Positions 15,489-25,247 of a stretch of 41,377 nucleotides of DNA are shown here, one piece after another. Numbering within the stretch: the stretch's first letter is position 1; the number at the start of each line of letters is the position of its first letter. Below the pieces are notes generated by a model. The model saw only the letters and a program-made list of their open reading frames with translations. It ran no database searches and was not told the origin of the DNA. A program made the position numbers and the translations under genes. This stretch comes from JAVVSR01 sp964604875 (GTDB lineage: Bacteria > Bacillota > Clostridia > Christensenellales > CAG-917), in the NCBI GenBank assembly GCA_964604875.1, contig CAZSAC010000011.1, positions 1 to 41,377 of the forward strand, in the 5' to 3' direction.

Positions 15489-16484
15489 ATGAAGAAAATT
15501 TTGCTTATAGCCACAGGCGGCACTATAGCGTCTTGCCGGACGGAAAACGGGCTTTCTCCAGCTATCTTGTCGGAAGATATTTTAAACTATGTGCCAGAAG
15601 TCCGCAAATTTTGTTGCGTCGATACTTTGCAGCTTTTTAATCTTGACAGCACGAATTTGACGCCGATACATTGGCTTAAGATTGCCGACACCATACAAGA
15701 AAATTATGAAAGCTATGACGGCTTTGTGATTTGCCACGGCACGGATACTATGGCGTATACGGCGTGCGCACTTTCTTATCTTATCCAAAACTCCATAAAG
15801 CCTATTGTAATCACTGGCTCGCAAAAACCTATAAACGTTGAGGATACCGACGCAAAAACCAATTTAAGAGACAGCTTTTTATACGCAACCTCACAAAAAG
15901 CCGCTAACGTATCCATTGTTTTCAACGGGAAGGCTATCGCAGGGACGCGGGCAAAAAAAGTGAGGACAAAAAGCTTTAACGCTTTTGAAAGTATGGACTT
16001 TCCGTATTTGGCGCGGATATTGGACGGAAAAATTGCTCAATACATTTCTCAGGTAATTTCTGAGCAGGTAAAGTTTTATAAAGCCCTTAACACTAAGGTA
16101 GGATTAATAAATCTAACCCCCGGTATGGACTGCACGCTGCTTGAAGATTATTTTCTAAAAAACGACGTTGTGATTATTTCAAGCTACGGCTCGGGCGGTT
16201 TGCCGATTGGAGAAAGCTTTTTGTTTTACGATATTATAAAAAAATATACCGAAAAAGGTAAAATTCTGGCGATGGCTACTCAGGTTCAAAACGAGGGCAG
16301 CGATATGGCGGTTTATCGCGTTGGCGCAGAGGTCAAAAAAATGTTCAACGTCATTGAGGCTTTTGATATGACGCTTGAAGCCGTGATAACAAAGCTTATG
16401 TGGGCAACTGCCCAAAAAAGTGATTTTGAAGAGGTTAAGTCGCTTTTCTATAAGCCAATCAATTTGGATATTTTAAATTTATAG
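15489..16484 (+). CDS. ansA: L-asparaginase, cytoplasmic type I
   Basis: Hydrolyses L-asparagine to aspartate and ammonia. The N-terminus MKKILLIATGGTIAS carries the nucleophile Thr12. CHGTDTMAY (T85, D86) is the second catalytic motif, and KPIVITGSQKPI and SSYGSGGLPIG are further family motifs. No signal peptide is present, and the 331-residue length fits the type I cytoplasmic form. It is a single-gene unit by promoter and upstream terminator. The start is fixed by the catalytic N-terminus. Only a weak GGTGG lies 12 bases before it, so initiation may be leaderless. Confidence 0.93.
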   Translation: MKKILLIATGGTIASCRTENGLSPAILSEDILNYVPEVRKFCCVDTLQLFNLDSTNLTPIHWLKIADTIQENYESYDGFVICHGTDTMAYTACALSYLIQNSIKPIVITGSQKPINVEDTDAKTNLRDSFLYATSQKAANVSIVFNGKAIAGTRAKKVRTKSFNAFESMDFPYLARILDGKIAQYISQVISEQVKFYKALNTKVGLINLTPGMDCTLLEDYFLKNDVVIISSYGSGGLPIGESFLFYDIIKKYTEKGKILAMATQVQNEGSDMAVYRVGAEVKKMFNVIEAFDMTLEAVITKLMWATAQKSDFEEVKSLFYKPINLDILNL

Positions 16485-16507
16485 AGTTTCGACGTAAAAA
16501 TTGGGGC

Positions 16508-16536
16508 TTTACAACGACAGGGAAATCCATTATACT
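16508..16536 (+). promoter_or_regulatory. Promoter of the GH29 gene
   Basis: TTTACA (16508-16513), 17 bases, TATACT (16531-16536), then AGGGGAAAAATT before ATG 16562. Confidence 0.65.
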
Positions 16537-16561
16537 GATAAAAAAGAATAGGGGAAAAATT

Positions 16562-17617
16562 ATGTGTTTTTTTAAAAAGACAGCAAAAAGTCAAACCGAA
16601 TATGTGGTAAATCCAAACTACATTAAGCAAGAGCAAAGCCAAACTCCAACTCTGTGTCAAAAACAACTTATCGACAGACAGTACGGTATGTTTATACATT
16701 TCGGGATAAACACCTTCAACGATACCGAATGGTCGGACGGAACCTTGGATATAAACAGCTATAACCCTTCAGAAATTGACGCGGATAGTTGGATTAAAAA
16801 CGCCAAAGACATCGGAATGAAATATGTTATATTGATTACAAAACATCACGACGGTTTTTGTTTGTTTCACACAAAATATACAAATTATGGCGTAAAGGAT
16901 TCTAAAAACCCCACAGACGTAGTGGGCGAAGTTGCAAAGGCTTGCCAAAAGTACGGCGTGAAATTGGGGATTTATTATTCGCTTTGGGACAGACACGAGC
17001 CGTGTTATAAAGACGACGAAAAGTATGCGGATTATATGTGCGGTCAACTTGAGGAGCTTTTGGGCGGAAGATATGGCGAGGTTGTAGAGCTTTGGCTGGA
17101 CGGAGGCTGGGATAAAACCAATTCTCAATGGCATGTGGATAGGATTTACGACCTTGTTAAACGTCTTCAACCAAACTGCGCTATAAGCGTAAACGTGACT
17201 ATCGGGAAGTTTAATACAAAGGGTGGCGCGGTAAAGAAGTTTTTCCCTGAAAAGTATAAGGAAAATATGACGATGAAATATTTCCCTAGCGATTTTAGAC
17301 TGTTAGACCCTCATATGACGCCGAAAGTCGACCCGAAAATATACGTACATAACGGAAATAAATATTATTTGCCTTTTGAGGCAACAATTTGTATCAGAAA
17401 TATGACAAATTGGTTTTGGGACCCGAAATATACCAAAGACCCGCTTTTAACCAAAGAATTTATTATTGAAAAATATCATCATCTAATAGGACAGCAAAAC
17501 TGTCTTATCGTCAACGTTGCGCCCAATATATACGGCAAGCAAGAGGCGGAAGATATTGAGCGCCTATCGGAAGTAGCCAAAGAGCTTAAAATCGGAAAAT
17601 TTGCGCTGAAAAAGTAA
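16562..17617 (+). CDS. Alpha-L-fucosidase, GH29 family
   Basis: Removes terminal alpha-L-fucose with retention. QYGMFIHFGINTF, YVILITKHHDGFCLFHTKYTNY and LGIYYSLWD are GH29 barrel motifs. D180 in VELWLDGGWD corresponds to the family nucleophile. At 351 residues it is only the catalytic barrel, without the C-terminal beta-sandwich of many GH29 enzymes. It has no signal peptide and is probably cytoplasmic. It stands at the head of a glycosidase block and is separated from the next gene by its own promoter. Narrow linkage specificity (alpha-1,3/1,4 or broader) cannot be read from sequence alone. Confidence 0.88.
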   Translation: MCFFKKTAKSQTEYVVNPNYIKQEQSQTPTLCQKQLIDRQYGMFIHFGINTFNDTEWSDGTLDINSYNPSEIDADSWIKNAKDIGMKYVILITKHHDGFCLFHTKYTNYGVKDSKNPTDVVGEVAKACQKYGVKLGIYYSLWDRHEPCYKDDEKYADYMCGQLEELLGGRYGEVVELWLDGGWDKTNSQWHVDRIYDLVKRLQPNCAISVNVTIGKFNTKGGAVKKFFPEKYKENMTMKYFPSDFRLLDPHMTPKVDPKIYVHNGNKYYLPFEATICIRNMTNWFWDPKYTKDPLLTKEFIIEKYHHLIGQQNCLIVNVAPNIYGKQEAEDIERLSEVAKELKIGKFALKK

Positions 17618-17645
17618 ACGTATTATTTAGATTATTTTACTTTTT
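17609..17645. other. AT-rich inverted repeat at the end of the GH29 gene
   Basis: AAAAAGTAAA (17609-17618) and TTTACTTTTT (17636-17645) are perfect reverse complements around the GH29 stop codon. It could be a weak terminator and also overlaps the -35 of the next promoter. Confidence 0.35.
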
Positions 17646-17664
17646 AGAGTGAGTATGCTATAAT
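17636..17664 (+). promoter_or_regulatory. Promoter of the GH98-GH35-GH38-GH95 operon
   Basis: TTTACT (17636-17641), 17 bases, TATAAT (17659-17664). A leader of about 62 bases and a TTAGGGG site precede ATG 17734. Confidence 0.65.
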
Positions 17665-17733
17665 AGTCGAAACGATACGGATTTATATTAATTCAGCCAC
17701 TCGTTTAAGCATATTATATTTTTAGGGGTAGAA

Positions 17734-20097
17734 ATGAAAAAAAAGACTGTTATTTGGATTATTGTAACGGCAATCATCTTAATTGCTGTCATTGTTTCCG
17801 GCATTTTATTATTCGTAAATACACAGCGCAAAAAAGAAGTTCTTAATTTACATTCCGACGCAAGAAATATTTTGCTTTCAAGTTTCCAAAAAACTGATTT
17901 ATCAGGCAAAGCTCCGCTTAAAAGGGTAATCGACAACGAAAACCCGATGAATTTAGTCAATTATTATGGCGACGAAACTTTGGAAAATTTGTGGAAGGCA
18001 ATTCCCGATAAGCAAAAACCATATTCGATTGTGCTTTTAATTCCATATCATACGCTAAAATCCACAGGTCAAGCAAGTTTAAAAAGCTTGGAAGCTTGGG
18101 CGGACTATTGCAATGATAACCAAATTCCATACGCTATTCAAAACATAAACGGGGAAACGCATATGGAAGGGCGTCTTCCAATGGCGTATATAGAAGATAG
18201 GTTCGCCTCGAGGCACGCCTATTTTTATGGGCTTAACGCAGCGGAGCTATATAACGGGGTAGATTGGCGTGGCGAGTTGGAAAGCGATAACTCACGCTAC
18301 ATATGCGAGTGCGTTAAGCTATGCGCAAAATACGGTTCGTTTTTTATTTGGACGGATACCAACAGAAACTATGAAAACGGTATGCTTTTGGAATGGTTGG
18401 AAAGCAACGAGACATTCTATTCCACGTTCAAGGAATACAGTCAATATATATGCTTGCTGAACAAAGAGAGTATCGCTCATCCGTCAACCTATGCGATTAT
18501 GCAAGGGCTATGGCTTGCGGGCTTGGTTGGTAATTGGGGCGTGGCGTCGGACTGGTGGCATTGGCAATGCGACTGCGATAAAAAATCATTGTTTGGCGAT
18601 TATGACGATTTAGTTGAAGACGAGTGGGAGATGATTTTCAGCTTTCCCGAAAATATGTATGTTCAATCGATGATGCTTGTTATGTCAAGAGGAGGCACTT
18701 GTTTTAAGGCGGAAGCCCCAAATTTCTCCACGTGCTATAACGGCAAACCGTTGGCGGGGTTCGAGTACGGAATATCACCTTTATTAAATAGAATAATCGA
18801 CGGTGAAATTACCATACCGACAAAGCAAGAGGTTTTCAATGAAACAGAATTTGTGGTTTTAGGGAAAGAAAACTATTCCAAAGTAAATTATAACTTTGAT
18901 GAAAGCAACCTATATCCCCAAAACGGAAACCTAGGGATTGTGCCTTTGCTTCCTAAAAACCTAAGGCTACAAGAAAGAAAGGCTTTTCTTGACCAAGGCA
19001 TAGAGCTTTTGGAAGAAAAACTATCCAAAAAGAAGTTTTTGCAAAAGTTTGGTTCAAATAATGCCGACACCTATTTGACCTATGCGGGAAATAACTGGTA
19101 TTATATTAATAATCTGGAAAACATAAGGGGCTCCAAATTTGCGCAGTTCCAGCCAAGGTATTCTAACGCAGACAGCGTTTATATCGCCGCTGAGGAACAT
19201 ACCTCGGCTATAATCACAGAGGAAGAAAACGGCCTAGATTTCTATCTAAGCAACTATAGAACGGATAAAAAGAATATGCTTACAGGCTCGCCATCGGATA
19301 TATCCGAGGCAGGCTGGGCAAACTATGTGGGCAGGTTTTTGTCCTTAGATGAAAACGGAAATCCCGTGGGCGTCGACGACAGCGCTAAAAGAAAAACTGT
19401 CGTTAAAGTTGTCGGGACATACGCGGGCGGTATGCCTAAAGTTTCGTTTGGGTTGCAGGAGGGTATGTCAAATTATCGTCCGTATTCGTATACCACAGCT
19501 TGGAACGCCGACACTAAAGAGCTTACCATAGAAATTTTGCATAACGGAATTGTTGAGCTAGAAGTGTCTTTAGACAGCGCCACAAAATCTATAGAAAACC
19601 AAAAACGCGACGCCTTGACAGATGTCAAAACGCAAAATAATAATGACATAAGCATTTTGGAGGAGGCAACAAAAAGCTTTATATCAGACAGCCATAATTA
19701 TACTTATTACAGCTATCTAAACTATGAGAGAGCGTTCGAGGCGTGCAAGGTTGCGATAAGCGAAAAAACCTATTCCAAGAGTGAAATTAAATCGCTTGCA
19801 AGAGCCCTTCAAAAAGCAGAAGAAAAATTGATTAATGTTGCGACAGAGGTTCAACTTTTGCAAAAAGTTTTGACAAAATACCAAAACGGAGAAATATCCG
19901 CCGACAGCGAAATTATGCTTAAATATGATTTGCTTTTAAGAGAATTGCTGTCCGTTCAGCCGTATGTCGAGGGCAGAGATAACGATTTAACTTACGAGAG
20001 ACTTTACAAAAGTTCAGCCGTAAACTGGAATTTATATCGCAAGCCAAACCATATTATCAAAAGCTATAACGCATTGAAAGACGTCGTAGAGGCTTAA
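17734..20097 (+). CDS. Membrane-anchored GH98-family endo-beta-galactosidase with FIVAR-like tail
   Basis: 787 residues. Residues 5-28 are a single hydrophobic segment without a lipobox, so a signal anchor with the enzyme outside. Residues about 70-420 resemble the GH98 catalytic module: KPYSIVLLIPYHTLKSTGQASL, IPYAIQNINGETHMEGRLP, YNGVDWRGELESDN, FFIWTDTN, LVGNWGVASDWWHWQC and KAEAPNFS. Residues about 440-630 match the GH98 C-terminal beta domain. About 645-700 (YYSYLNYERAFEACKVAISEKTYSKSE) is a FIVAR-type helical module, common in surface carbohydrate enzymes. Known GH98 enzymes cut the beta-1,4-galactosyl bond in blood-group A/B or Lewis Y glycans and release the fucosylated cap. The exact target here is unknown. 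First gene of a four-gene operon. Confidence 0.8.
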   Translation: MKKKTVIWIIVTAIILIAVIVSGILLFVNTQRKKEVLNLHSDARNILLSSFQKTDLSGKAPLKRVIDNENPMNLVNYYGDETLENLWKAIPDKQKPYSIVLLIPYHTLKSTGQASLKSLEAWADYCNDNQIPYAIQNINGETHMEGRLPMAYIEDRFASRHAYFYGLNAAELYNGVDWRGELESDNSRYICECVKLCAKYGSFFIWTDTNRNYENGMLLEWLESNETFYSTFKEYSQYICLLNKESIAHPSTYAIMQGLWLAGLVGNWGVASDWWHWQCDCDKKSLFGDYDDLVEDEWEMIFSFPENMYVQSMMLVMSRGGTCFKAEAPNFSTCYNGKPLAGFEYGISPLLNRIIDGEITIPTKQEVFNETEFVVLGKENYSKVNYNFDESNLYPQNGNLGIVPLLPKNLRLQERKAFLDQGIELLEEKLSKKKFLQKFGSNNADTYLTYAGNNWYYINNLENIRGSKFAQFQPRYSNADSVYIAAEEHTSAIITEEENGLDFYLSNYRTDKKNMLTGSPSDISEAGWANYVGRFLSLDENGNPVGVDDSAKRKTVVKVVGTYAGGMPKVSFGLQEGMSNYRPYSYTTAWNADTKELTIEILHNGIVELEVSLDSATKSIENQKRDALTDVKTQNNNDISILEEATKSFISDSHNYTYYSYLNYERAFEACKVAISEKTYSKSEIKSLARALQKAEEKLINVATEVQLLQKVLTKYQNGEISADSEIMLKYDLLLRELLSVQPYVEGRDNDLTYERLYKSSAVNWNLYRKPNHIIKSYNALKDVVEA

Positions 20098-20111
20098 TTA
20101 GGGAGAATATT

Positions 20112-22223
20112 ATGAATAATGTAAATACTCAAATTTTTGACACATCTGTGTTAAAGCCACTTCAGAATAAAGAATTGGATATCTCAAAAGTATCCTCTGA
20201 TATTCAAATCAACAATATATGTTTGGAAAAAGACAACAAGCCTTGGTACGTAGTATCGGGCGAGTTTCAATATTCCCGATATGACAGCGCAAGGTGGGAA
20301 GAGGAAATTTTAAAAATCAAGGCGTGCGGAGTAAATACCATCGCCACCTATGCTTTTTGGAATCACCACGAGTATGAAAAAGGCTGCTGGAATTTCAGCG
20401 GGGATATGGACGTTAAAAGATTTGTTGAATTATGTAAAAAGCATAATATGTATGTTATTTTACGCATAGGTCCGTTCTGTCACGGTGAGGTGGTTTACGG
20501 CGGTTTCCCCAAATATGTTGCTCGCTATCCCAAAAAACGCAGCAACGACGTCAAATATTTGGGCTGGGTTAAGGAACTTTATAAAAGATATTACGAGCAA
20601 GTCAAGGATTTTTTATACCCTAACGGTACGGTTTTTGCCATTCAGCTGGAAAACGAGTTTACGGGGAAGATGGCTCATATCAAACGTTTAAAAGAAATTG
20701 CCGTTGAAGTCGGATTTTTGGTTCCGATATACACGGTTACGTCTTGGTCGGGCGAGTTGGTCAGAGGAGAAGTTTTGCCCTTGTCGGGGCAATATCCCGA
20801 GGCTCCTTGGGAGCAAAGTCTTAAGCCCTTGCCTTACGACGATAGATTTCGTATTGTGCCGTTGCACGCGGATTCTGTTATCGGAAACGACACAAACGTT
20901 GTCGGCAGTCTAACAAACGAGGACAGCATTTTTGATTTAACCCCTTTAGGAATGTGTGAATTAGGCGCGGGCGTGCAGGCTACAAAGCACCGTCGCCCGA
21001 TAATCTCCACCAAAGACGCTTATTCTTTGTCAATGGTTTCTATTGCAAAGGGCATAAACATTTTGGGCTATTATATATTCCACGGCGGGCGCAATCCCAA
21101 TTTTGCGCCTATGCAGGAGACTCGGCGGACGCTTTATCCGAACAACCTTCCGATGCTAAACTATGATTTCCAAGCTCCGTTGGACGAATATGGCTATCCC
21201 AGAGAAAAATACCACTACCTTAAACTTTTACACTATTTCTGTACGACCTTCGACAATAAATTTCCGCAAATGCAAGCCGTGTTCGATTCTCAAAAAACCA
21301 AGGGCTATTCTTCTGCGGTGAGAATTAACGAACAAGGCGAGGGCTATCATTTTATAAGCACCTATGAAAGACGGATTTCCGATAACGGAGTGGGAAATCT
21401 GCGCGCAAAAATTAAAATGCAAAATAACACCATTGAATTACCGCCGATTTCTTTGCCAAACGGAGAAAGCTTTTTCTATCCTTTCAATTTAAAAATAGGA
21501 GATAGAGCGTTTGATTATATAACCGCCCAGCCTATTTTAAGATACGAAAAAAATAACGAAACAACATACATTTTTGCAAAGCATAAAAACATAGATATTT
21601 TGTGCAAATATACAATAAACGGCGAAGTATTTGAACAAAAATTCGATAAAAAAGACAAAGCAGAAATTCATTTTGAGGTCGGTGATAATAAATTCAGCCT
21701 GTATTTTATCGAATTCAGCGAAGCGATAAAGCTTAATTATTGCCAAAGCCAAAACAAAGTTGTTTACAGCGAAAACTTAGTTTATTTTGAAAACGGCAAA
21801 ACCGTAGAAATAATTAAAGAAGCGGCGGATAAAGAGGGAATTAAACTTATAAAAACGCCCAAAAAGAAAATGAAATACGATACGTTTTTCTATGGAATCT
21901 ATAAGCCGCAAAATTTCTTGTTGACGGTTGATAAAAACCTTTTAAATGAAAATGACGATATAGAAATCGAATTTGATTTTTTGGGTGATATGCTTCACGT
22001 TTACGCCGATGAAAAACTGGTGGCGGACTATATTCTGGTTGACGGGAAATGCAGACTCTGTCTGTCAAGAATTAAAAACGAATTGCAAAATGGCAAGCGT
22101 GTTGAAATTAGAACCAGCGCAGTAAAACCCAGACAAAGAACCTATTATGAGCTTTGCCCGACGTCCAAAAACAGCGATTTATCTATCAAACAAATTTATA
22201 CCATAAAAAAGCAATATAAATAA
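20112..22223 (+). CDS. Beta-galactosidase, GH35 family
   Basis: Removes terminal beta-linked galactose with retention. VSGEFQYSRYDSARWEEEILKIKACGVNTI is the GH35 barrel start. In AIQLENEF, E182 is the acid/base. In GMCELGAGVQ, E283 is the likely nucleophile, and the typical THHRRP-like TKHRRP follows. The barrel ends near residue 350 and a beta-rich C-terminal part follows, with a carbohydrate-binding-like sandwich near 600-680. The 703 residues carry no signal peptide, so it is probably intracellular. It lies 14 bases after the GH98 gene with GGGAG as ribosome binding site. Confidence 0.88.
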   Translation: MNNVNTQIFDTSVLKPLQNKELDISKVSSDIQINNICLEKDNKPWYVVSGEFQYSRYDSARWEEEILKIKACGVNTIATYAFWNHHEYEKGCWNFSGDMDVKRFVELCKKHNMYVILRIGPFCHGEVVYGGFPKYVARYPKKRSNDVKYLGWVKELYKRYYEQVKDFLYPNGTVFAIQLENEFTGKMAHIKRLKEIAVEVGFLVPIYTVTSWSGELVRGEVLPLSGQYPEAPWEQSLKPLPYDDRFRIVPLHADSVIGNDTNVVGSLTNEDSIFDLTPLGMCELGAGVQATKHRRPIISTKDAYSLSMVSIAKGINILGYYIFHGGRNPNFAPMQETRRTLYPNNLPMLNYDFQAPLDEYGYPREKYHYLKLLHYFCTTFDNKFPQMQAVFDSQKTKGYSSAVRINEQGEGYHFISTYERRISDNGVGNLRAKIKMQNNTIELPPISLPNGESFFYPFNLKIGDRAFDYITAQPILRYEKNNETTYIFAKHKNIDILCKYTINGEVFEQKFDKKDKAEIHFEVGDNKFSLYFIEFSEAIKLNYCQSQNKVVYSENLVYFENGKTVEIIKEAADKEGIKLIKTPKKKMKYDTFFYGIYKPQNFLLTVDKNLLNENDDIEIEFDFLGDMLHVYADEKLVADYILVDGKCRLCLSRIKNELQNGKRVEIRTSAVKPRQRTYYELCPTSKNSDLSIKQIYTIKKQYK

Positions 22224-22262
22224 GGCTTTAAAAGCGCAAAAATCAAATAACATAAGGAAACT

Positions 22263-25235
22263 ATGAATAACGACGTAAAAACTGTTTTGAGTTCAATTAA
22301 GCATCCAATTTATCTACGGTTTATAAATTCTGTTAAAAAACGGATTTATTCTTCAGTATGTCAGTTGCATGCAGAGTGCGCAATTACTCACGAGCCCGTT
22401 TCTTATCTTGAACGAAAAAAGTTAAACTACAAAACCATTAATCGTGGCGAGGGATGGGGAGACTTTTTCGATTGCGGTTGGTTTTGTTTGACGGGAAAGT
22501 TGGATAAGAAGCTGTTGGAAAACGCTAAACAAATGGTCGCCATTCTTGATTTAGGCGGAGAAGGGTGTGTGTATGACGATGATGGCGTTGTTCAGGGAAT
22601 AACCAACGTTTTGGGGCTTCCTGACAAATACCAAACCATAGCGGGGAAAAAGATAATCGATTTTTCCAAATTAAAAATTTCCGATAACGGCGAAATTGAA
22701 ATTTGGGTGGAAGTCGGAAACAACGGTGTTGGACATCATAACTCGGGGAAAGTCAAATACAAAGGCGCGTCAATTTGTATACAGAGGACGGATTTGCTTA
22801 AGTTTTACTATGACTTTATTGCGTTGTGCCAACTTATGGATATTTCAGACAAAATTCGGAAAATTTTGATTAATTCGGCATTGAACAAAGCCATAAATAT
22901 CAGCAGAGACTTCTCAGTTGGGAATATAAAAAAGGCGCAGTCGGTTTTAGATGGATTCTTTAAAGAAAAAGACAAAAAAGACTTTACTGTTTACGCCGTT
23001 GGGCACGCTCATTTGGATTTGGCGTGGCTTTGGCCTATTCGGGAAACAAAAAGGAAGGCGGAGCGCACGTTTTCAAATGCTTTAGCAAACTTTGAAAAAT
23101 ATCCCGATTATGTTTTTGGAGCAAGTCAGCCTCAACAGTTTGAATGGATAAAAACAAATCGTCCGTCTTTATATCAAAAAATCGGAGAAGCCATAAAAAA
23201 AGGCAATTTGGAGCCTCAAGGCGCGATGTGGGTGGAGCCCGATACAAATATTCCGTGCGGAGAAAGTCTTGTGCGTCAATGCGTATACGGCAAGAGATTT
23301 TTTAAGGAGGAGTTTGGAAAAGATATAGATATTTTATGGTTGCCGGACGTATTCGGTTATTCGGGAGCGTTGCCTCAAATTTTAAAAAAATGTGGCGTAA
23401 CCAAGTTTATGACAATAAAGCTGAGCTGGAACAGCGTCAACCAATTTCCCTACCATACGTTTAATTGGAAGGGGATAGACGGCACTTCAGTTTTGGCGCA
23501 TATGCCGCCGGAGGGCAACTATGTGTCAAGCGGAAATCTGTTCGCCGTGGATAGTATTTTTAAGCAATATAAGGAAAAATCCGTAAGCAAAATCTCGCTG
23601 ATGCCGTTTGGTATCGGTGACGGAGGGGCAGGACCCGGCGAATATCATATAAATATGATTAAGCGTTGCGCCACAATCAACAATATTCCAAAAGTCAAAC
23701 TGGCATCGGGCGCAGAATTTTTCTCGGAGCTAGAAAAGGATATAGATAAATACCCCAGCTATCAAGGTGAGCTTTATTTGGAAAAGCATAGGGGAACCTA
23801 CACCACGCAAGCAAAAATAAAACGCTTCAATCGGCTGGCTGAACAGGAATTGCATAACGCAGAATGGCTTTGCTCTGTTGCGTATTTGGAAGGATTTTGC
23901 TATCCCCACGAAGAATTTGAACGTATTTGGAAAGAGGTTTTACTGTATCAATTTCACGATATTTTGCCCGGCTCAAGCATAAAGAGGGTTTATGACGAAG
24001 CGTATACTCGCTATCCAACGCTTTTAGAGGAGATTCAGACACTTTCTAAAAACGCAATAGCCTTTTTATCAAAAACGCGCGCCGACAATAAACAGTATAT
24101 CTGCAACCCTACCCCGTATGAAAGGAAAGGTTTTATAAATGACGGAACAAAGCTTTTAGAATATGATTGTTTGCCTTATTCAACAGGGATAATTAAAAAT
24201 TCAAATAAGGGGTTTTCGGATTTATCTTTCAGCGATAACAGCATTGAAAATAAAAACCTAAAAGCAGTTTTTGACAGCAAAGGCGATATTGTTGAGCTTT
24301 GGGATAAAGAAACGAATACCAACTGTGTAAAAACGGCTTTTAATGCGTTAAGAATTTATGATGACAAACGTATGATACCTTATGACGCTTGGGACATTAA
24401 CCCTAATTATTACAAGAAGAAACCGAGCAACCTTAAGCTTATAAGCACTTCAACGGCTGTTGATGATGATTGCATTATCAAAACCACAAAATATGAATTC
24501 AATAAATCGGAAATAACGCAAAAAATTATATTGAAAAGCAAGTCCAATTATTTGAGGTTTGATACGGTGGTAGATTGGCAGGAAACGCATAAGATGTTGC
24601 GCGCCGATTTTACCTCGACAATTAACGCAGATAAGGTGTTATGCGACATTCAATTCGGAAGTATCGAGCGCAGTACGAAGGACGTTACCTCTCAAGAAAA
24701 GGCGCAGTTTGAAATTTGCGCGCATAAGTGGGTGGATTTATACGATGGACAATATGGCGTAAGCGTGTTGAATAATTGCAAATACGGATATCGTGTTAAG
24801 GACGGAAAAATAAGCTTGAATTTACTCCGCTCCACAGTTTATCCCGACCCCGTTGCAGATAAGGGCGCTCAGCAGTTTTCGTATGCGGTATATCCGCACA
24901 AGGCTGCGCCATCGGACAGTAGCTTGTTCGGGTTAGGATATGAAATAAATAATCCGCTAGAGCTCAAAACCGATTTTTTGATAAATCAAGTTGCGCAAAT
25001 TGACAATAAAAATGTTATCTTAGAAACAATATGCGTAAACAGAAACGGAGATTTAGTTTTAAGATTGTTTGAAAAATCAGGCGAGGCGCAAAATTGCAAT
25101 TTGGAAATAGCGGTAGAAAATGCCGAGCTTTTTGAGACGGATATGCTATATGAAAACGCTCAAAAAACCGATAAAAAATTGTCATTCAAGCCCTATGAAA
25201 TTAAAACGATTATCGTGAAAAAAATCAACAAATAA
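22263..25235 (+). CDS. Alpha-mannosidase, GH38 family
   Basis: A 990-residue zinc-dependent retaining alpha-mannosidase. H248, H250 and D252 in VGHAHLDLAWLWP and D362 in LWLPDVFGYSGALPQIL form the catalytic zinc site and nucleophile. LPFG-like LMPFGIGDGGAGP and LYQFHDILPGSSI are further GH38 motifs. The large C-terminal beta domain (about 610-985) is complete. It has no signal peptide. In this operon it could trim mannose from N-glycans or related sugars; the linkage cannot be predicted. It begins 39 bases after GH35 with an AAGGAAA site. Confidence 0.92.
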   Translation: MNNDVKTVLSSIKHPIYLRFINSVKKRIYSSVCQLHAECAITHEPVSYLERKKLNYKTINRGEGWGDFFDCGWFCLTGKLDKKLLENAKQMVAILDLGGEGCVYDDDGVVQGITNVLGLPDKYQTIAGKKIIDFSKLKISDNGEIEIWVEVGNNGVGHHNSGKVKYKGASICIQRTDLLKFYYDFIALCQLMDISDKIRKILINSALNKAINISRDFSVGNIKKAQSVLDGFFKEKDKKDFTVYAVGHAHLDLAWLWPIRETKRKAERTFSNALANFEKYPDYVFGASQPQQFEWIKTNRPSLYQKIGEAIKKGNLEPQGAMWVEPDTNIPCGESLVRQCVYGKRFFKEEFGKDIDILWLPDVFGYSGALPQILKKCGVTKFMTIKLSWNSVNQFPYHTFNWKGIDGTSVLAHMPPEGNYVSSGNLFAVDSIFKQYKEKSVSKISLMPFGIGDGGAGPGEYHINMIKRCATINNIPKVKLASGAEFFSELEKDIDKYPSYQGELYLEKHRGTYTTQAKIKRFNRLAEQELHNAEWLCSVAYLEGFCYPHEEFERIWKEVLLYQFHDILPGSSIKRVYDEAYTRYPTLLEEIQTLSKNAIAFLSKTRADNKQYICNPTPYERKGFINDGTKLLEYDCLPYSTGIIKNSNKGFSDLSFSDNSIENKNLKAVFDSKGDIVELWDKETNTNCVKTAFNALRIYDDKRMIPYDAWDINPNYYKKKPSNLKLISTSTAVDDDCIIKTTKYEFNKSEITQKIILKSKSNYLRFDTVVDWQETHKMLRADFTSTINADKVLCDIQFGSIERSTKDVTSQEKAQFEICAHKWVDLYDGQYGVSVLNNCKYGYRVKDGKISLNLLRSTVYPDPVADKGAQQFSYAVYPHKAAPSDSSLFGLGYEINNPLELKTDFLINQVAQIDNKNVILETICVNRNGDLVLRLFEKSGEAQNCNLEIAVENAELFETDMLYENAQKTDKKLSFKPYEIKTIIVKKINK

Positions 25236-25247
25236 AACGACTAAATT

